DNA of 64,000 nucleotides from Stomorhina lunata (Eukaryota; Arthropoda; Insecta; Diptera; Rhiniidae): positions 37,787,952 through 37,851,951 of the forward strand of contig OW121741.1 of the NCBI GenBank assembly GCA_933228675.1. The letters run 5' to 3'. Shown here in pieces: positions 11,615 through 23,879 of the stretch. The position numbers and the translations under genes were made by a program. A model generated the notes under the pieces. That model was not told the origin of the DNA, made no database searches, and saw only the letters and a list, made by a program, of their open reading frames with translations. Position 1 is the stretch's first letter. Each line of letters starts with the position of its first letter.

Positions 11615-12884
11615 TAGCAATGAACAACTTAAAGCTGTAAGACCATGAACAGACCAAACAAAATTAAAACTTTTTTGTAGTTTCTTTACCGCAACTATTG
11701 TTAAGCTCGAACGCAAACAATAAATCTCTGCTGTAAATAAACAACAACGTTTATAGCAACAATTTGGATAAAAGTGTAAAACTAAATGTTTGCATTTAAC
11801 GTTGACAAATTAAATGCAAAAGTTAGTCTGCAAAATATTTCTTTTCCTGCTGCTGCTGTGATTCTGGCATTAATTATTTGTAAAGATAAACAAATTACAT
11901 TTCTGTAATTATTTTAAAAAATTAAGCAAAATGCTACTTTTTAAATTATAATAATATAGCTACGCCTGACACCTACCTTTAAGTATACCGATCGGCTTAA
12001 AATCATAGACAAAAACTTAGAGGTAAAGGGTATTAAAAAGTCAGCCTTAACCGACTTGTGTTTATTCTTATTATTCACAAATAATGTAAAAAGGCTGTAA
12101 AGAAAATAAATTGCATTAAATGTTATCCCTTAAAAATAAAGTTGTTATAACTTTTTCATTTTTATAAAATATATTTAATACATGTTGTTTTTGCTAAATT
12201 AAATTATTGTTGTCTGTGAGAAATGTGTAATTTGAAAATGCATAGATATGTAAATTCTTATTTCTTTGATGATTAGATTTGTCAGACTTGTATATAAAGA
12301 AAACAATGAACTTAATCAAGAATAATAATCCATTACAATTGATCAATTCAATTGTGTACTTGTGTAGGTAATTCAGTGTATAAGTCACATTGATACACAC
12401 TTATTCTTTTTCAGTGGGTCTATTGTTAATTAACTACAAAAAATGTAAGGAAATGCTGATAAAGTTGGTATAAATAGTAATGAGATCAGATAGAGTGAAA
12501 AATGTCTTGCACAGTTATAAAAACCAAGATATTTACTTGTAAATATGTTGAGTTCAAAGAGCTTCTGATTTCTCAATATTTATTGCATTCATAAATGAAG
12601 CAATATTGTATGTCATATGGGGTTTTATGCTGTTTAAATCAACGCTATTTGCACTACCCCATTCAAAAATTTAAATGAGGTCCAAATTTAAAGTATCCAT
12701 CATGTTCTGGCTATTTCCCCTTATGTCTAAAAGGCTTGGAATGTTTATGAAAGAATACAAATAAAGAATCAATAAAATAGTAGATATAATTAGGAGTTGG
12801 TCATTTAGAAACATAAGAAAAAAAGTAGGAGAAACTCGTTGCATAATTGAAAATGTGGAAGCTTTGCTTGATATATATTTAGAC
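11615..12884. other. AT-rich stretch; diverged repeat at 12250-12430
   Basis: No coding sequence. The 12250-12430 part resembles 6105-6290. Short frames here (for example 12194-12400 minus) have no recognisable content. Confidence 0.45.
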
Positions 12885-13076
12885 CTTTAATTCCTTGTGG
12901 AACATAGGACCTCAACAAATCTTTTCCATGTATGTTTATCGGTAATCAGTTTGCCGTCTCCATGTGTTTGCAGGTCTACCAGACCTCCTGGAACCTTGAG
13001 GATTATATTCGATGGCTTGATAATTTATATCAGTAGCTGGTATTCTAAGTGTATGTCCTAGCCACCCAAATTTACT
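12885..13076 (-). pseudogene. 3' fragment of a non-LTR retrotransposon reverse transcriptase ORF
   Basis: The minus strand reads FGWLGHTLRIPATD, YQAIEYNPQGSRRSGRPANTW and then RRQTDYR before a stop. WLGHxLR, NPQGxRxxGRPxxTWRR is the typical C-terminal block after the reverse transcriptase domain in insect RTE/jockey-type elements. The remaining ~40 codons have stops and shifts. Only this tail survives, as expected for a 5'-truncated insertion. It is distinct from the RTE fragments at 43266-46695 and 51900-52386. Confidence 0.7.
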
Positions 13077-13273
13077 TGATATAGTGAATAAATATTTTTT
13101 AGGAATAGCTACATATCCTAGACCTGAAAAATATTTTGATACTAGAAGAGATTGGAAAGAAGACAGAAAATTTGATTCATAAAGGCATTCTCCAAGATCA
13201 AAAATAACACAGTTGTACTCTGTTTAATGTAATATCTTTAACAATGGGGATTAAAACCTATCATTCTGTTTAT

Positions 13274-14576
13274 ATAAAGAGTGCTCTAAATAAAATTTGT
13301 AGTTGGATTTTCATAAATAAAAATCAAACCTTTTAATATAAAAACTCTACAAAATACGCAAATATAATGACATATTATACAAAATCATTTAGCATTAAAA
13401 TGTTTACTTAGTACTCGGGTTTTGCAAAATTATCGACTTTTTTCGGAAACCCTCCCATTAAAGATTTTACAGTTGCTTCTGGTACCTTTTTGGAGCATGT
13501 GTTCCACCTGCGCTTAAAAACGGACATGTTCTTGGAAATCTTTCCTGTGTTCTTCAATTCCTTTTTTACCAGAGCCCAATACCTTTCCACAGGCCGAAGT
13601 TCTGGACAGTTAGGTGGATTTGCCTCTCGTGGTACAAAAATTACATTATTCTTTGAGTACCACTCAAGTGCCTTTTTTCCATAATGGCATGATGCCAAAT
13701 CGGGCCAAAAAAATGTAGTCACTCTGTGCTCTCTTAAAAAGGGTAACAACCGTTTTTGTAGGCACTCCTTTATATAAATTTTTGTGTTTATTGTGCCAGA
13801 TGCCACAAATATTTTACTTCTTTTGCCACAACTGCAAATAGCTTGCCACACGAGAAACTTCTTAGGGAATTTTGTTTGTTTTTTTGTGCGAAACTCTTGC
13901 CGAACATTGCCCCGTTTATCAGCAACATAAAAATCTTGACCAGGAAGTTGAGAAAAGTCTGCCAGTACGTATGTTTCATCATCCATCACACAACAGGTGT
14001 ATTTTTTTATAAAATCAGACTTCAATTTTTTGGCTCGTTTTTTTGCTTCTAAGTTCTTTATAGCATTGCGATCTGGAACCTTTTGGACTTTGTATGTCTT
14101 CAGTCCAGCATAAGCTTTGACTATATGTGCAAAATTCGTAGAGCATTTCACCTTAAGAGCTGCTTTTCTTAAAGAAGTGTTAGGCGCTCTTCGAAAGAGT
14201 CGCTCGACTTCTTTTGCCTTACCAATATCTGTAGGACCTTTTTTCCTCCCTGATTAAGGTTTTCTTTCAATGCTCAGGTTTTCCTTATACCGTCTGATGG
14301 CATTAGAAACCGTTCGAGGGTCAACTTTCAAATTTTTAGCTATTTTTTTAAAAGTCCATGACGGATTTTTTTGAAAAGTTTTAATTATATTTTCACGAAC
14401 CTTTTTTTCGCAGTCCATTTTGATTGAAATAACTATTGAAAATTAATAATTTCTAAAATAATAGTATCTGACATATCTATAGAAACTAACTTGATCAAAA
14501 AATAAATTATTTCTTGCACTATGGATAAATTTTGTCTAAAATAGTAAATGCATATTTTTTTTAGAACACTCTTTAT
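13274..14576 (-). mobile_element. Tc1-like transposon (DD37E), almost intact
   Basis: About 1.3 kb with inverted ends TATAAAGAGTGCTCTAAA (left) and its inverse TTTAGAACACTCTTTATA (right), flanked by TA-rich sequence compatible with TA target duplication. It encodes one transposase on the minus strand. A strongly decayed relative is at about 46700-47095. Confidence 0.85.
13408..14418 (-). pseudogene. Tc1-like DD37E transposase with a single premature stop
   Basis: Read from the ATG at 14418-14416 the frame runs 336 codons to a stop at 13408, the usual length of a Tc1-type transposase. The only visible lesion is TAA at codon 55 (14254-14256), between the first helix-turn-helix (MDCEKKVRENIIKTFQKNPS, DPRTVSNAIRRYK) and the SGRKKGPTD linker. 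After the stop, an ATG at 14151 opens 247 residues containing VMDDETYV (first catalytic Asp), FFWPDLASCHYGKKA (second Asp) and PELRPVERYW (catalytic Glu); 37 residues separate the second Asp from the Glu. So the catalytic core is uninterrupted but the DNA-binding domain is cut off unless the stop is read through. The missing residue identity at codon 55 cannot be told from here. Confidence 0.85.
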
Positions 14577-14702
14577 AGCGGTATTAAGAACGATAATGCT
14601 ATAAGGTGTTATAGCTGAAGTTGCTTTAAGTAAGTCTTTTCACTTACCTATTATAAATTAAATTATTACACATTAATATATGTAATTATACTCTGAATTA
14701 AA

Positions 14703-16155
14703 AGTACCTGGTTAACCGAGCATTGCTCGGAGCTTTATGATAAGAATTTTGTGCAAATATTCAGTTAATTTCGAATTATTTTATTTACTTTTTCTGATCA
14801 ACACATAGTTTGCATAGTTTACAGATTAACTCATTTTGAAAAATTTTGGAAGTTGGTCATACCAACAGAAGCCTCCGTCGACTCATGCGCATCAACTTTG
14901 CTAAATATTATAGCCTGATCAAATGCACAGTTTACGATTTATTTCATTTTAAGTAATTTTCAGTGGCGCCACCTGAAGTTGTTCATACCAACTAAGAAAC
15001 CTTCGCCTGCTTATTACGCATAATGATTATAACATGATCAAATGCATAGTTTACGATTTAATTCATTTTGAGTAATTTTTAGTGGCGCCACCTGTTGGAC
15101 TTTGGTCATTCTCATCAATATACCTTCGTCGGCTTATCCGCAACTACTTTGCTAAAGATTAAAGCATGATTAAATGTACAGCTTACGATTAAATTGACTT
15201 TGAGTAAATTTCAGTGGCGCCACCTGTCGAAATTTTTTCATACCAATTAAAAAACATTCGTCGGCTCATGTGCAACAACTTTGCTAAAGATTATAGCATG
15301 ATTAAATGTACAGCTTACGATAAAATTGACTTTGAGTAATTTTCAGTAGCGCCACCTGTCGGAAATTATTCACACCAACAAAAAAAAAACCTTTGCCAGC
15401 TCATGCGCAACAACTTTGCTAAAGATTATAGCATAATCAAATATACAGTTTATGTATTAATTAATTTTTAGTAATTTTCAGTGGCGCCACCTAACGGAAA
15501 TTAGTCCTACCAAGTTAAAAACCTTCGCCGGCTTATCCGCAACATCTTCGCTAAAGAGCATAATATGATCAAAATTCACAGTTTACTATTCTATAGGGAA
15601 CATACACACAAACATTCATTTGTTACTCATTTTTCCCCTTTTTATCCACTACTCTCAAAAAGTTCCATATGCTTATTTGGTACTTCTTTGGTACCAATTG
15701 AATTCGGTACATTTTATTCAAACGAATTTAACATAATTCCTATTCATATTACTTTTGAGATGTTAAGTTATCATTTTATCCCTTTTTTACCCATTTTAGC
15801 CCCAAAATCAAAAAAGTACCATGTACGTGTTCAATATTTCTTTCACATCTATTGACTGCAGTACAAAGTTCCTTCCTATATTCTTTGGTTTAAAATATAA
15901 GAGTGGGTTAAAAAAGTATCAAAAAACTATTTTCACCTTTTTTTACCCCCTATCGGACATAGTTTCAAAAAAGTACCAAACACCTGTCCGCTTATTTTCA
16001 TAGCTGTTTAAAACGTAATTTTAATTTTGTTTCTATACCTATTACTTTAGGAGATATAACGATTTCGATGTTTTCCCGTTTTTACCCGTTTTTACCCTCT
16101 TAGAGGCAAAGGTTCCAAATTTTATCAAAATCGTTAGAGCCGTTTTCGAGATAGC

Positions 16156-16186
<31 letters not shown>

Positions 16187-16248
16187 GATATATATATATA
16201 CATACAATTATTGCTCGTTTAAGAATATAATAAGATAAGATAAGATAA
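14703..16248 (-). mobile_element. hairpin-ended repeat element G, copy 1 (reverse)
   Basis: Read on the minus strand it begins at a TTATC microsatellite, has a (TA)n run (16160-16200), then GGGGTAAAAAGGG/GGTACTTTTTTGA modules, then tandem units of about 150 bp each with GACAGGTGGCGCCACTG and GTTGCGCATGAGCCG. It ends with the hairpin CCGAGC-ATTG-CTCGG and AGGTACT. Copy 2 at 16845-18431 lies in the opposite orientation 600 bp away, and copy 3 is at 40712-42845. The 3' hairpin and lack of coding capacity recall Helitron/Helentron-type elements, but the exact ends do not fit CTRR|T in all copies, so the class is uncertain. Short frames at 15565-16003 come from the repeats. Confidence 0.75.
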
Positions 16249-16844
16249 ATAAATACTAAGTACAATGTTTCTTTATGACTTTTTTTTTATTCAAAATTTA
16301 ATAAGGAAAAAGAAAAGAAATTTTCAAAACATTTCAATGTTTGTAAACACAAAACCACAAAACTTGTATAAGTTGCATAAGGTTTTACTTCCTGCTTTTG
16401 ATCTTATAATTCAACTACCACCTTAATACGTAATGTTGTGAATTTCTTTTTACTCGGAATCAGTTAAGAAACACTTTTAAGTTTATACATGTTTAAGGAT
16501 TATCATATCTGCAATGTAACACCATGAAGGTATTTGTGTCTATCTTTGAGTTCATATCCATTTGCTGTGTTTTTACCATCTTCGTTCTAATTAAAATATT
16601 TCCCATCATAAAACAAATACAGAGACAGAGCTCTTCTGAGTAATTAAAAGATTGCATATCCTTATCTGCACTTGGATTCAAGTTGAGGAGTGCAATACTC
16701 GTATCTTGTATTTACTAGCATATGTTTTTTATATGTTTGGTTTCTTTCAAGTTGTTATAAATGATTCTATGCTTTGTCTCAAAGTTTTGTGCCATCACAT
16801 GTTAATTTGCTAATTGGTTATGTAATTAATTTAAATAAATTTTA
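16249..16844. other. spacer between inverted copies of element G
   Basis: About 600 bp, AT-rich, no recognisable content. It would be the loop of the long inverted repeat formed by the two flanking element copies. Confidence 0.5.
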
Positions 16845-18431
16845 ATCTTATCTTATATCCTTAAACGAGCAATAATTGTATGTATTTATATATATATATA
16901 GAATGACTATCTCGAAAACGGCTCTAACGATTTTGATAAAATTTGGACAGTGGGTATCTTTTTTGATGTATAGGTCGAAGATGAAGGGACTTTTGGAACC
17001 TTTGCCTCTAAGAGGGTAAAAACGGGTAAAAAGAGGAAAAAATCGAAAACGCTATATCTCCTTAAGTAATAGGTATAGAAACAAACAGCTATGAAAATAA
17101 ACGGACAGGTGTTTGGTACTTTTTTGAAACTATGTCCGATAAGGGGTAAAAAAGGGTGAAAATAGTTTTTTTGGTACCTTTTTAACCCACTCTTATATTT
17201 TAAACTAAGGAATATAGAAAGAAACTTTGTACTGCAATCAATAGATGTAAAAGAAATATTGAATACGTATTTGGTACTTTTTTGATTTTGTGGCCAAAAT
17301 GTGTAAAAAAGGGATAAGCTGATAACTTAACATCTACAAAAGTAATATGAATAGGAAAATTATGTTAACTGCTTTCTAATAAAATGTACCGAATTCAATT
17401 GGTACCAAAGAAGTACCAATTATGCATATGGAACTTTTTGAAATTAGGGGATAAAAAGGGGACAAAATTAGTAATGTTATAACTTTAAAACAAATGAATG
17501 TTTGTTTGTATGTATGTTCTTTATAGAATAGTAAACTGTGAATTTGATCATGTTATGCTCTTTAGCAAAGATGTTGCGGATAAGCCGGCGGAGGTTTTTA
17601 AGTTGGTAAACCGAATTTCCGACAGGTGGCGCCGCTCAAAATTACTAAAAATTAATTAAATCGTAAACTGTACATTTGATCATACTATGATCTTTTGCAA
17701 AGTTGTAGCGCATGAGCCGGCGAATGCTTTTTAATTGATGTGAATAATTTCCGACAGGTGGCGCTACTAAAAATTACTTAAAGTCAATTTAATCGTAAGC
17801 TGTACATATAATCATGATATAATCTTTAGCAATGTTGTTGCACATGAGCCGACGAAGGTTTCTTATTTGGTATGAAGAAATTTCGACAGGTGGCGCCACT
17901 GAAATTTACTTAAAGTCAATTTAATCGTAAACTGTACATTTAATCATGCTATAATTTTTAGCAAAGTTATTGCGGATAACCCGACGAAGGTTTATTAATT
18001 GGAACGGCCAAAGACCGACAGGTGGCGCCACTGAAAATTACTCAAAATGAATTAAATCGCAAACTGTGCATTTGATCAGACTATAAGTGCATTAAATCAT
18101 AAACTGTGCATTTGATCATGTTATGATCATAAGCAAAGTTGTTACGCATAAGCAGATGAAGGTATCTTAGTGGTATGAACGACTTCAGGCGGCGCCACTG
18201 AAAACTACTCAAAATGAATTAAATCGTAAACTGTGCATTTGATCAGACTATAATCTTTAGCAAAGTTGTTGCGCATGAGTCGACGGAGGTTTCTGTTGGT
18301 ATGACCAATTTTCAAAATTATTTAAAATGAGTTAAACTGTAACTGTATAAAATAAAATATATAAAAACTTTAAAATTTGCCTCAAAATGCTTATCATAAA
18401 GCCCCGAGCAAGGCTCGGTCAATCAGGTACT
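16845..18431 (+). mobile_element. hairpin-ended repeat element G, copy 2 (forward)
   Basis: Same element as 14703-16248 in the opposite orientation: starts TCTTATCTTATATCC and AAACGAGCAATAATTG, then a short (TA)n, ends CCGAGCAAGGCTCGG and CAGGTACT. Near 17520 it shows the uninterrupted sequence GTTCTTTATAGAATAG, which in copy 3 is split by a mariner at 41451. Confidence 0.75.
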
Positions 18432-18563
18432 AGAGAATTAAAAGGAGTATGCACTATTTTTGTTTTTTATTTTTAAGAAGTGTAAATTAAGGGCCTTATT
18501 TAATATAAACAAGCTTTTTAAATTTTACATAATAAAAATTGTTTACATGAATAAATATTTTAC
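18432..18563. other. AT-rich linker
   Basis: Short unassigned sequence between element G and the 12-bp minisatellite. Confidence 0.4.
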
Positions 18564-18679
18564 AGACATAGACTAAGACATAGACTAAGATATAGACTAA
18601 GACATAGACTAAGACATAGACTAAGACATAGACTAAACCATAGACTAAACCATAGACTAAGACATAGACTAAGACATAG
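18564..18679 (+). repeat. 12-bp minisatellite (AGACATAGACTA)n
   Basis: About ten tandem copies of AGACATAGACTA with few substitutions (GATATAG, ACCATAG variants). It abuts a 44-bp perfect palindrome. Confidence 0.9.
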
Positions 18680-18721
18680 TTTTGCTGGTTATTTATTAAT
18701 TAATAAATAACCAGCAAAACT
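18678..18721. repeat. 44-bp perfect palindrome at a CCCAG-element end
   Basis: From AGTTTTGCTGG through TTATTTATTAATTAATAAATAA to CCAGCAAAACT the sequence equals its own reverse complement with no spacer. The right half is the end of the reverse CCCAG copy; the left half is the same end mirrored. Confidence 0.9.
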
Positions 18722-19009
18722 TTGGTAATGGCAAGTACTCTGGTAACTGGTTACCTCGTAATGACTACAACATACCCTCCGAATAACTAATAAGTTATTA
18801 CAGAAGTACTTATTTGTAATTAAGATGGTAATTTAAACTGAATGGCCCCGAGTCGAATCCCACCAAGACCAAAAATTTTTTTTTATCTATATATATAAAA
18901 CTCTAACGTGACTGACTGACTGACTGACTGACTCATCATCGCACAGCCCAAACGGCTAAAGCTAGAGAGCTGAAATTTTGACAGCTGGTACCTTTTTCAA
19001 AGTATAGAT

Positions 19010-22000
19010 CCACTAAGACGGGATTTTTGGAAATTCGGCCTCTAAGGGGGTAAAAAGGGGTAAAAAAGGGAAAAATTAGTAATGCTGTATCTCCGGAAGT
19101 AAACGTCATAGGCCCAAAATTGAAATTGCGTTGGGATCAGCTGCAAAAATAAGTAGACACGTGTTTGGTACTTTTTAGCAGATGGGACAAATAGGGGGTA
19201 AAAAGGGTAAAAATGAAATGTTGGTACTTTTTTAAACCCATGTGTATCTTTTGAACCAATCAACAGAGTAACAAAATTCAAAACGGAGCCGGTAAACAAG
19301 AAAAAAATATTAGACACGTGTTTGGTACTTTTTTGATTCAGGGTTCAAAAAGGGGGAAAAGCGGGGAAAAAAATTTAGGGTAGGTCCATTTTTCTTTTTC
19401 TTTGTATTTGACTTGAACCAATAAAGCTACCAATAAAATTTATAGGGAGGTCGATTGCCCAGTACAAAATATTAAATACGTGTTTGGTACTTTTTTCAAT
19501 TAAAAGGGTAAAAAAGGGAAAAATCGGTAACATTATATCTCCTTAACCAACAGCGATAGAAGCGAAAATTAAATTGGCTTGAGATTAGCACTAAAAATTA
19601 AGGGACACGTGTTCGGTACTTTTTTGAAAATCGGCCGCCTAGCGGGCAAAACAGGGTAGAAAAGGGAGAAATTAGTAACATCATATCTTCGAAACCAACA
19701 TAGACAGAAACAAAGTTGAAATTGGATTTGAATCGCCTACAAAAATAAGGGGACACGTGTTTGGTACTTTTTTGAAAATGGCACTAATAAATATAAAAAA
19801 GGGTAAAAACTATATTTTGGTACTTTTTTTAACCCATATGTATCTTTTGAACTAATAAACATAGAAACACATTTTATATCGCAACCGATAGATATTAAAA
19901 AAAACTAAATACGTATTTGGTACTTTTGCGATTAATGGGGTACAAAAGGGTAAAAAAGGGAAAATATTCAAGGATAGGTTTTTTGGTTTTTAGCCATGGA
20001 TATCTTTAAGACTAATGAAGCCAGAAGTATAATTTATTGACTGGTCGATGGACATTGAAAAAAATAACTACGAGTTTGGTACTTTTTTTAAATTTTGGGG
20101 GTAAAAATCTGTAAAATATATCTTCTAAACCAAAAGTGATAGAAACAAAAACTAAATTGTTCTGAGATCGGCACTTAAAACCAAGGGACACGTGTTCGGT
20201 ACTTTTGTGAAATTCAACCTCCTAGAAGGTAAAACAGGGTAGAAAAGGGAGAAATCAGTAACATCATATCTCCGAAACCAATACAGATAGAAACAAAGTT
20301 GAAATTGGATTTAAGTCGGCTAAAAAAATAAGGGGACACGTGTTTAGTACTTTTTTGAAAATGGCACCAATAAGGATAAAAAAGGGTAAAAACTATATTT
20401 TGGTACTTTTTTTAACCCATATGTATCTTTTGAACTAATAAACATAGAAACATATTTTATATCGCAACCGACAGATATTAAAAAAGAACTAAATACGTAT
20501 TTGGTACTTTTGCGATTAATGGGGTACAAAAGGGTAAAAAAAGGGAATATATTCAAGGATAGTTTTTTTGCTTTTTAGCCATGGATATCTTTTAGGCTAA
20601 TGAAGTTAGAAGTATAATTTATTGACTGGTAGATTTACATTGAAAAGAAATAAGCTACGTGTTTGGTACTTTTTTTTAATTTTGGGGGTAAAAATCGGTA
20701 AAGTATATCTTCTAAACAAAAAACTAAATTGGTATGAGATTGGCACTTAAAATTAAGGAACACATGTTCGGTACTTTTTTGAAGTTCAACCTCTTAGAAG
20801 GTAAAACAGGGTAGAAAAGGGAGAAATTAGTAACATCATATCTCCGAAACCAACATCGATGCAAACAAAGTTGAAATTGGATTTGAATCGGCTAGGAAAA
20901 TAAGGAGACACGTGCTTGGTACTTTTTTGGAAATGGCATTAATAAGGATAAAAAAGGGTAAAAACTATATTTTGGTACTTTTTTCAACTAATATGTATCT
21001 TTTGAACTAATAAACATAGAAACATAATTTATATCGCAACAGATAGATATTAAAAAACAATTAAATACGTATTTGGTACTTTTGCGATTAATGGGATACA
21101 AAAGGGTAAAAAAGGGAAAATATTTAAGGGTAGGTTTTTTGTTTTTAGCTATGGATATCTTTTAGGCTAATGAAGCCAGAAGTATAATTTATTGACTGGT
21201 CGATTGACAAAGAAAAAATAAAATACATTTTTGGTACTTTTTTTAATTTTGGGGGTAAAAATATATCTTCTAAATCAAAAGTGATAGAAACAAAAACTAA
21301 ATTAGTCTGAGATCAGCACTAAAAATTAAGGGACACGTATTCGGTACTTTTTTGAAATTCGATCTTTTAAAGGGTAAAACAGGGTAGAAAAGGGAGAAAT
21401 TAGTAACATCATATCTCCGAAACTAACACCGATGCAAACGAAGTTTAAATTGGATTTGAATCGGATAAAAAAATAAATGGCCACGTATTTGGTACTATTT
21501 CAAAAATGGTACTAATAAGAATAAAAAAGGGTAAAAACTATATTTTGGTACTTATTTAACACATATATATTTTTTGAACTAATAAACATAGAAACACTGA
21601 TAGACATTAAAAAACTATTAAACACGTATTTGGTACTTTTGCGATTAATGTGGGACGAAAGGGTAAAAAAAAGGGAAAATATTCAAGAGTAGGTTTTTTG
21701 CTTTTTAGCTAAGAATATCTTTTCGGCTAATGAAGCCAGAAGCATAATTTATTGGCTGGTAAATTGACACTGAAAAAAGTAAAATAAGTGTCTGGTGCTT
21801 TTTTAATTTTGGGGGTAAAAATCGGTAAAAATATATCTTCTTAGTCAAAAGTGATAGAAACAACAACTAAATCGGTCTAAAAACGGCACTTTAAATTAAG
21901 GGACATGTATTCGGTACTTTTTTCTTTAATTCGGCCGTTTTGGGGTTAAAACAGGGAAAAAATGGGAAATATTAGTAACGTCATATCTCCGAAATCCAAA

Positions 22001-23860
22001 ACGATAGGAAAAGAGTTGAAATTTGCTTCGGATGGGCTGAAAAAAAAACGAGAAACGTATTTGGTACTTTTTTGAATATGGTACTTTTTTTGAACCCATA
22101 CGTATCTTTTGAAATAACAAACATAGAGAAACAGTAAACGTCACAATTGATAAGTAACAAAGAATTATTAGACACGTATTTGGTACTTTTACGATAATTG
22201 AGGTAAAAAAGATAAAAACTGGGAAATATTCAAGGGTAGGTTTTTAACTAATGAAGCCAGAACTATAATTTACAGACGGGTGGATTCATATTGAAAAAGT
22301 AAATTGAAAAAAATTGAAAAAGAAAATGGATAAATTAGTAACATCATATCTCCGAAATTTACATCGTTAGAAACAAAATTGAAATTGGATTTGGATCATC
22401 TTGCAAAAAAAGGGGACACGTTTTTGGTACTTTTTTGGAAATGGAACTAATAAGGGAGAAAAAGGGAAAAAACTATATTTTGGTACTTTATTAACCCTAT
22501 AAGTATCTCTTGAACTAATAAACATAAATACTCTATTTAAATCACAATTGATAAGGACTAACAAAAATTAAGAAGGTGCTTCGCGCTTTTACGATAAATG
22601 AGGCACAAAAGAGTAAAAACTATGAATATCATTTAAACAAATAAAGCCAGAAGTATAATATACAGACAGGTCTATTCACATTGCAGAAGTATAAGACACG
22701 CGATTGATTCCTTTTTTTTAATTTTTGGAGTAAAAAGGGGGAAAATCGGTAACGTAATATCTCATAAATCAAAAGTGATAGAAACAAAGATTAAATTGGT
22801 CTATGATCAGCATTAAAAATTAAAGGACACGGGTTCGGTATTTTTTTTTTTTTAATTTGGCCGCTTATGGTTAAAACAGGCTAGAAAATGAATAAATCAT
22901 ATAATCGGCTAGAAAATGAAAGGTACATGTGTTCTGTACTTTTTTTGGAAATGGCACTAATAAGGGCAAAAAGGGTAAAAACTACATTTTTGTACTTTTT
23001 TTTAACCCATACGTATCTTTTGAACTCATAAACATAAATCAATAAGTATTAACAAAATATTAAACATGTGCTTGGTACTTTTACGATAAATGGGGTTCCA
23101 AAAGGTGAAAACGGGAAAATATTCATTTAAGCTAATGAAGTCAAAAGCATAAATTAGAGATGTGTCAATCAAAGGGGTAAAAAAGGGAAAAATCGATGAC
23201 ATTCTAAACCTAATAGATGGAAACAAACACTAAAATGGTCTAAGATAAGCCCTAAAAATTAAGGGACTTTTCAGTAATTTTTGCAAATTAAACAGTTTTG
23301 GGGTTAAAATAGGGTAGAATATAAAAACATTAGTAAAGTTATATCTCTGATACTAATATCGACAGGAAAAAATTTAAATTGGACTTAGATCGAATAGAAA
23401 AATAAAAAGTCATGTTTTTAGTAGGTACTTTTCGTAAATGAGCTAAAAATAGGGAATAAAAAGGATAAAAACTAAATTTTGGTACTTTTTTGATCCATAT
23501 ATAATTTTTGAATCAATTATTATAGAAACAAAATTTATACCGCAATCGAAAATAACAAAAACGGGTCAAAAATTTAAAGATAGGTTTTTCCTTTTAAACT
23601 GTGCATGTTGCTTAAATCAATAAAATAAAAAATAAATCAATGATTTATGGACTGTTCTATTGACATTGAAGAAATATGTGACAGGTGTTTGGTATTTTTT
23701 TCAATTAACAAAAATGGAGTTAAGATCAGCAATAAAAATATTAGGACATGTATCCGGATTTTTTTTTTTTAATTTGGCTGATCAGGGGTAAACAACGGGT
23801 AAAAAAGGAAACTTTTGTAAAATATTCAAAATCAAAAGCGACAAGAACAAGATTTAAATT
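19010..23860 (+). repeat. higher-order tandem repeat of about 575 bp inside Helitron H3
   Basis: Short modules of the type ACACGTGTTTGGTACTTTTT plus GGGGTAAAAAGGGTAAAA recur every 100-200 bp and are organised in a longer period: the block TTCGGTACTTTT...AAAACAGGGTAGAAAAGGGAG occurs near 19613, 20195, 20768, 21342 and, more diverged, 21910 and 22834, that is every 570-582 bp before decaying. Copies decay towards the right. No coding capacity. Confidence 0.85.
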
Positions 23861-23879
23861 GGGTAGATTTATAGGCTAG

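Noticed and set aside
16160..16200. (TA)n tract as a promoter or origin
   Set aside because: Simple microsatellite inside element G; variable between copies.
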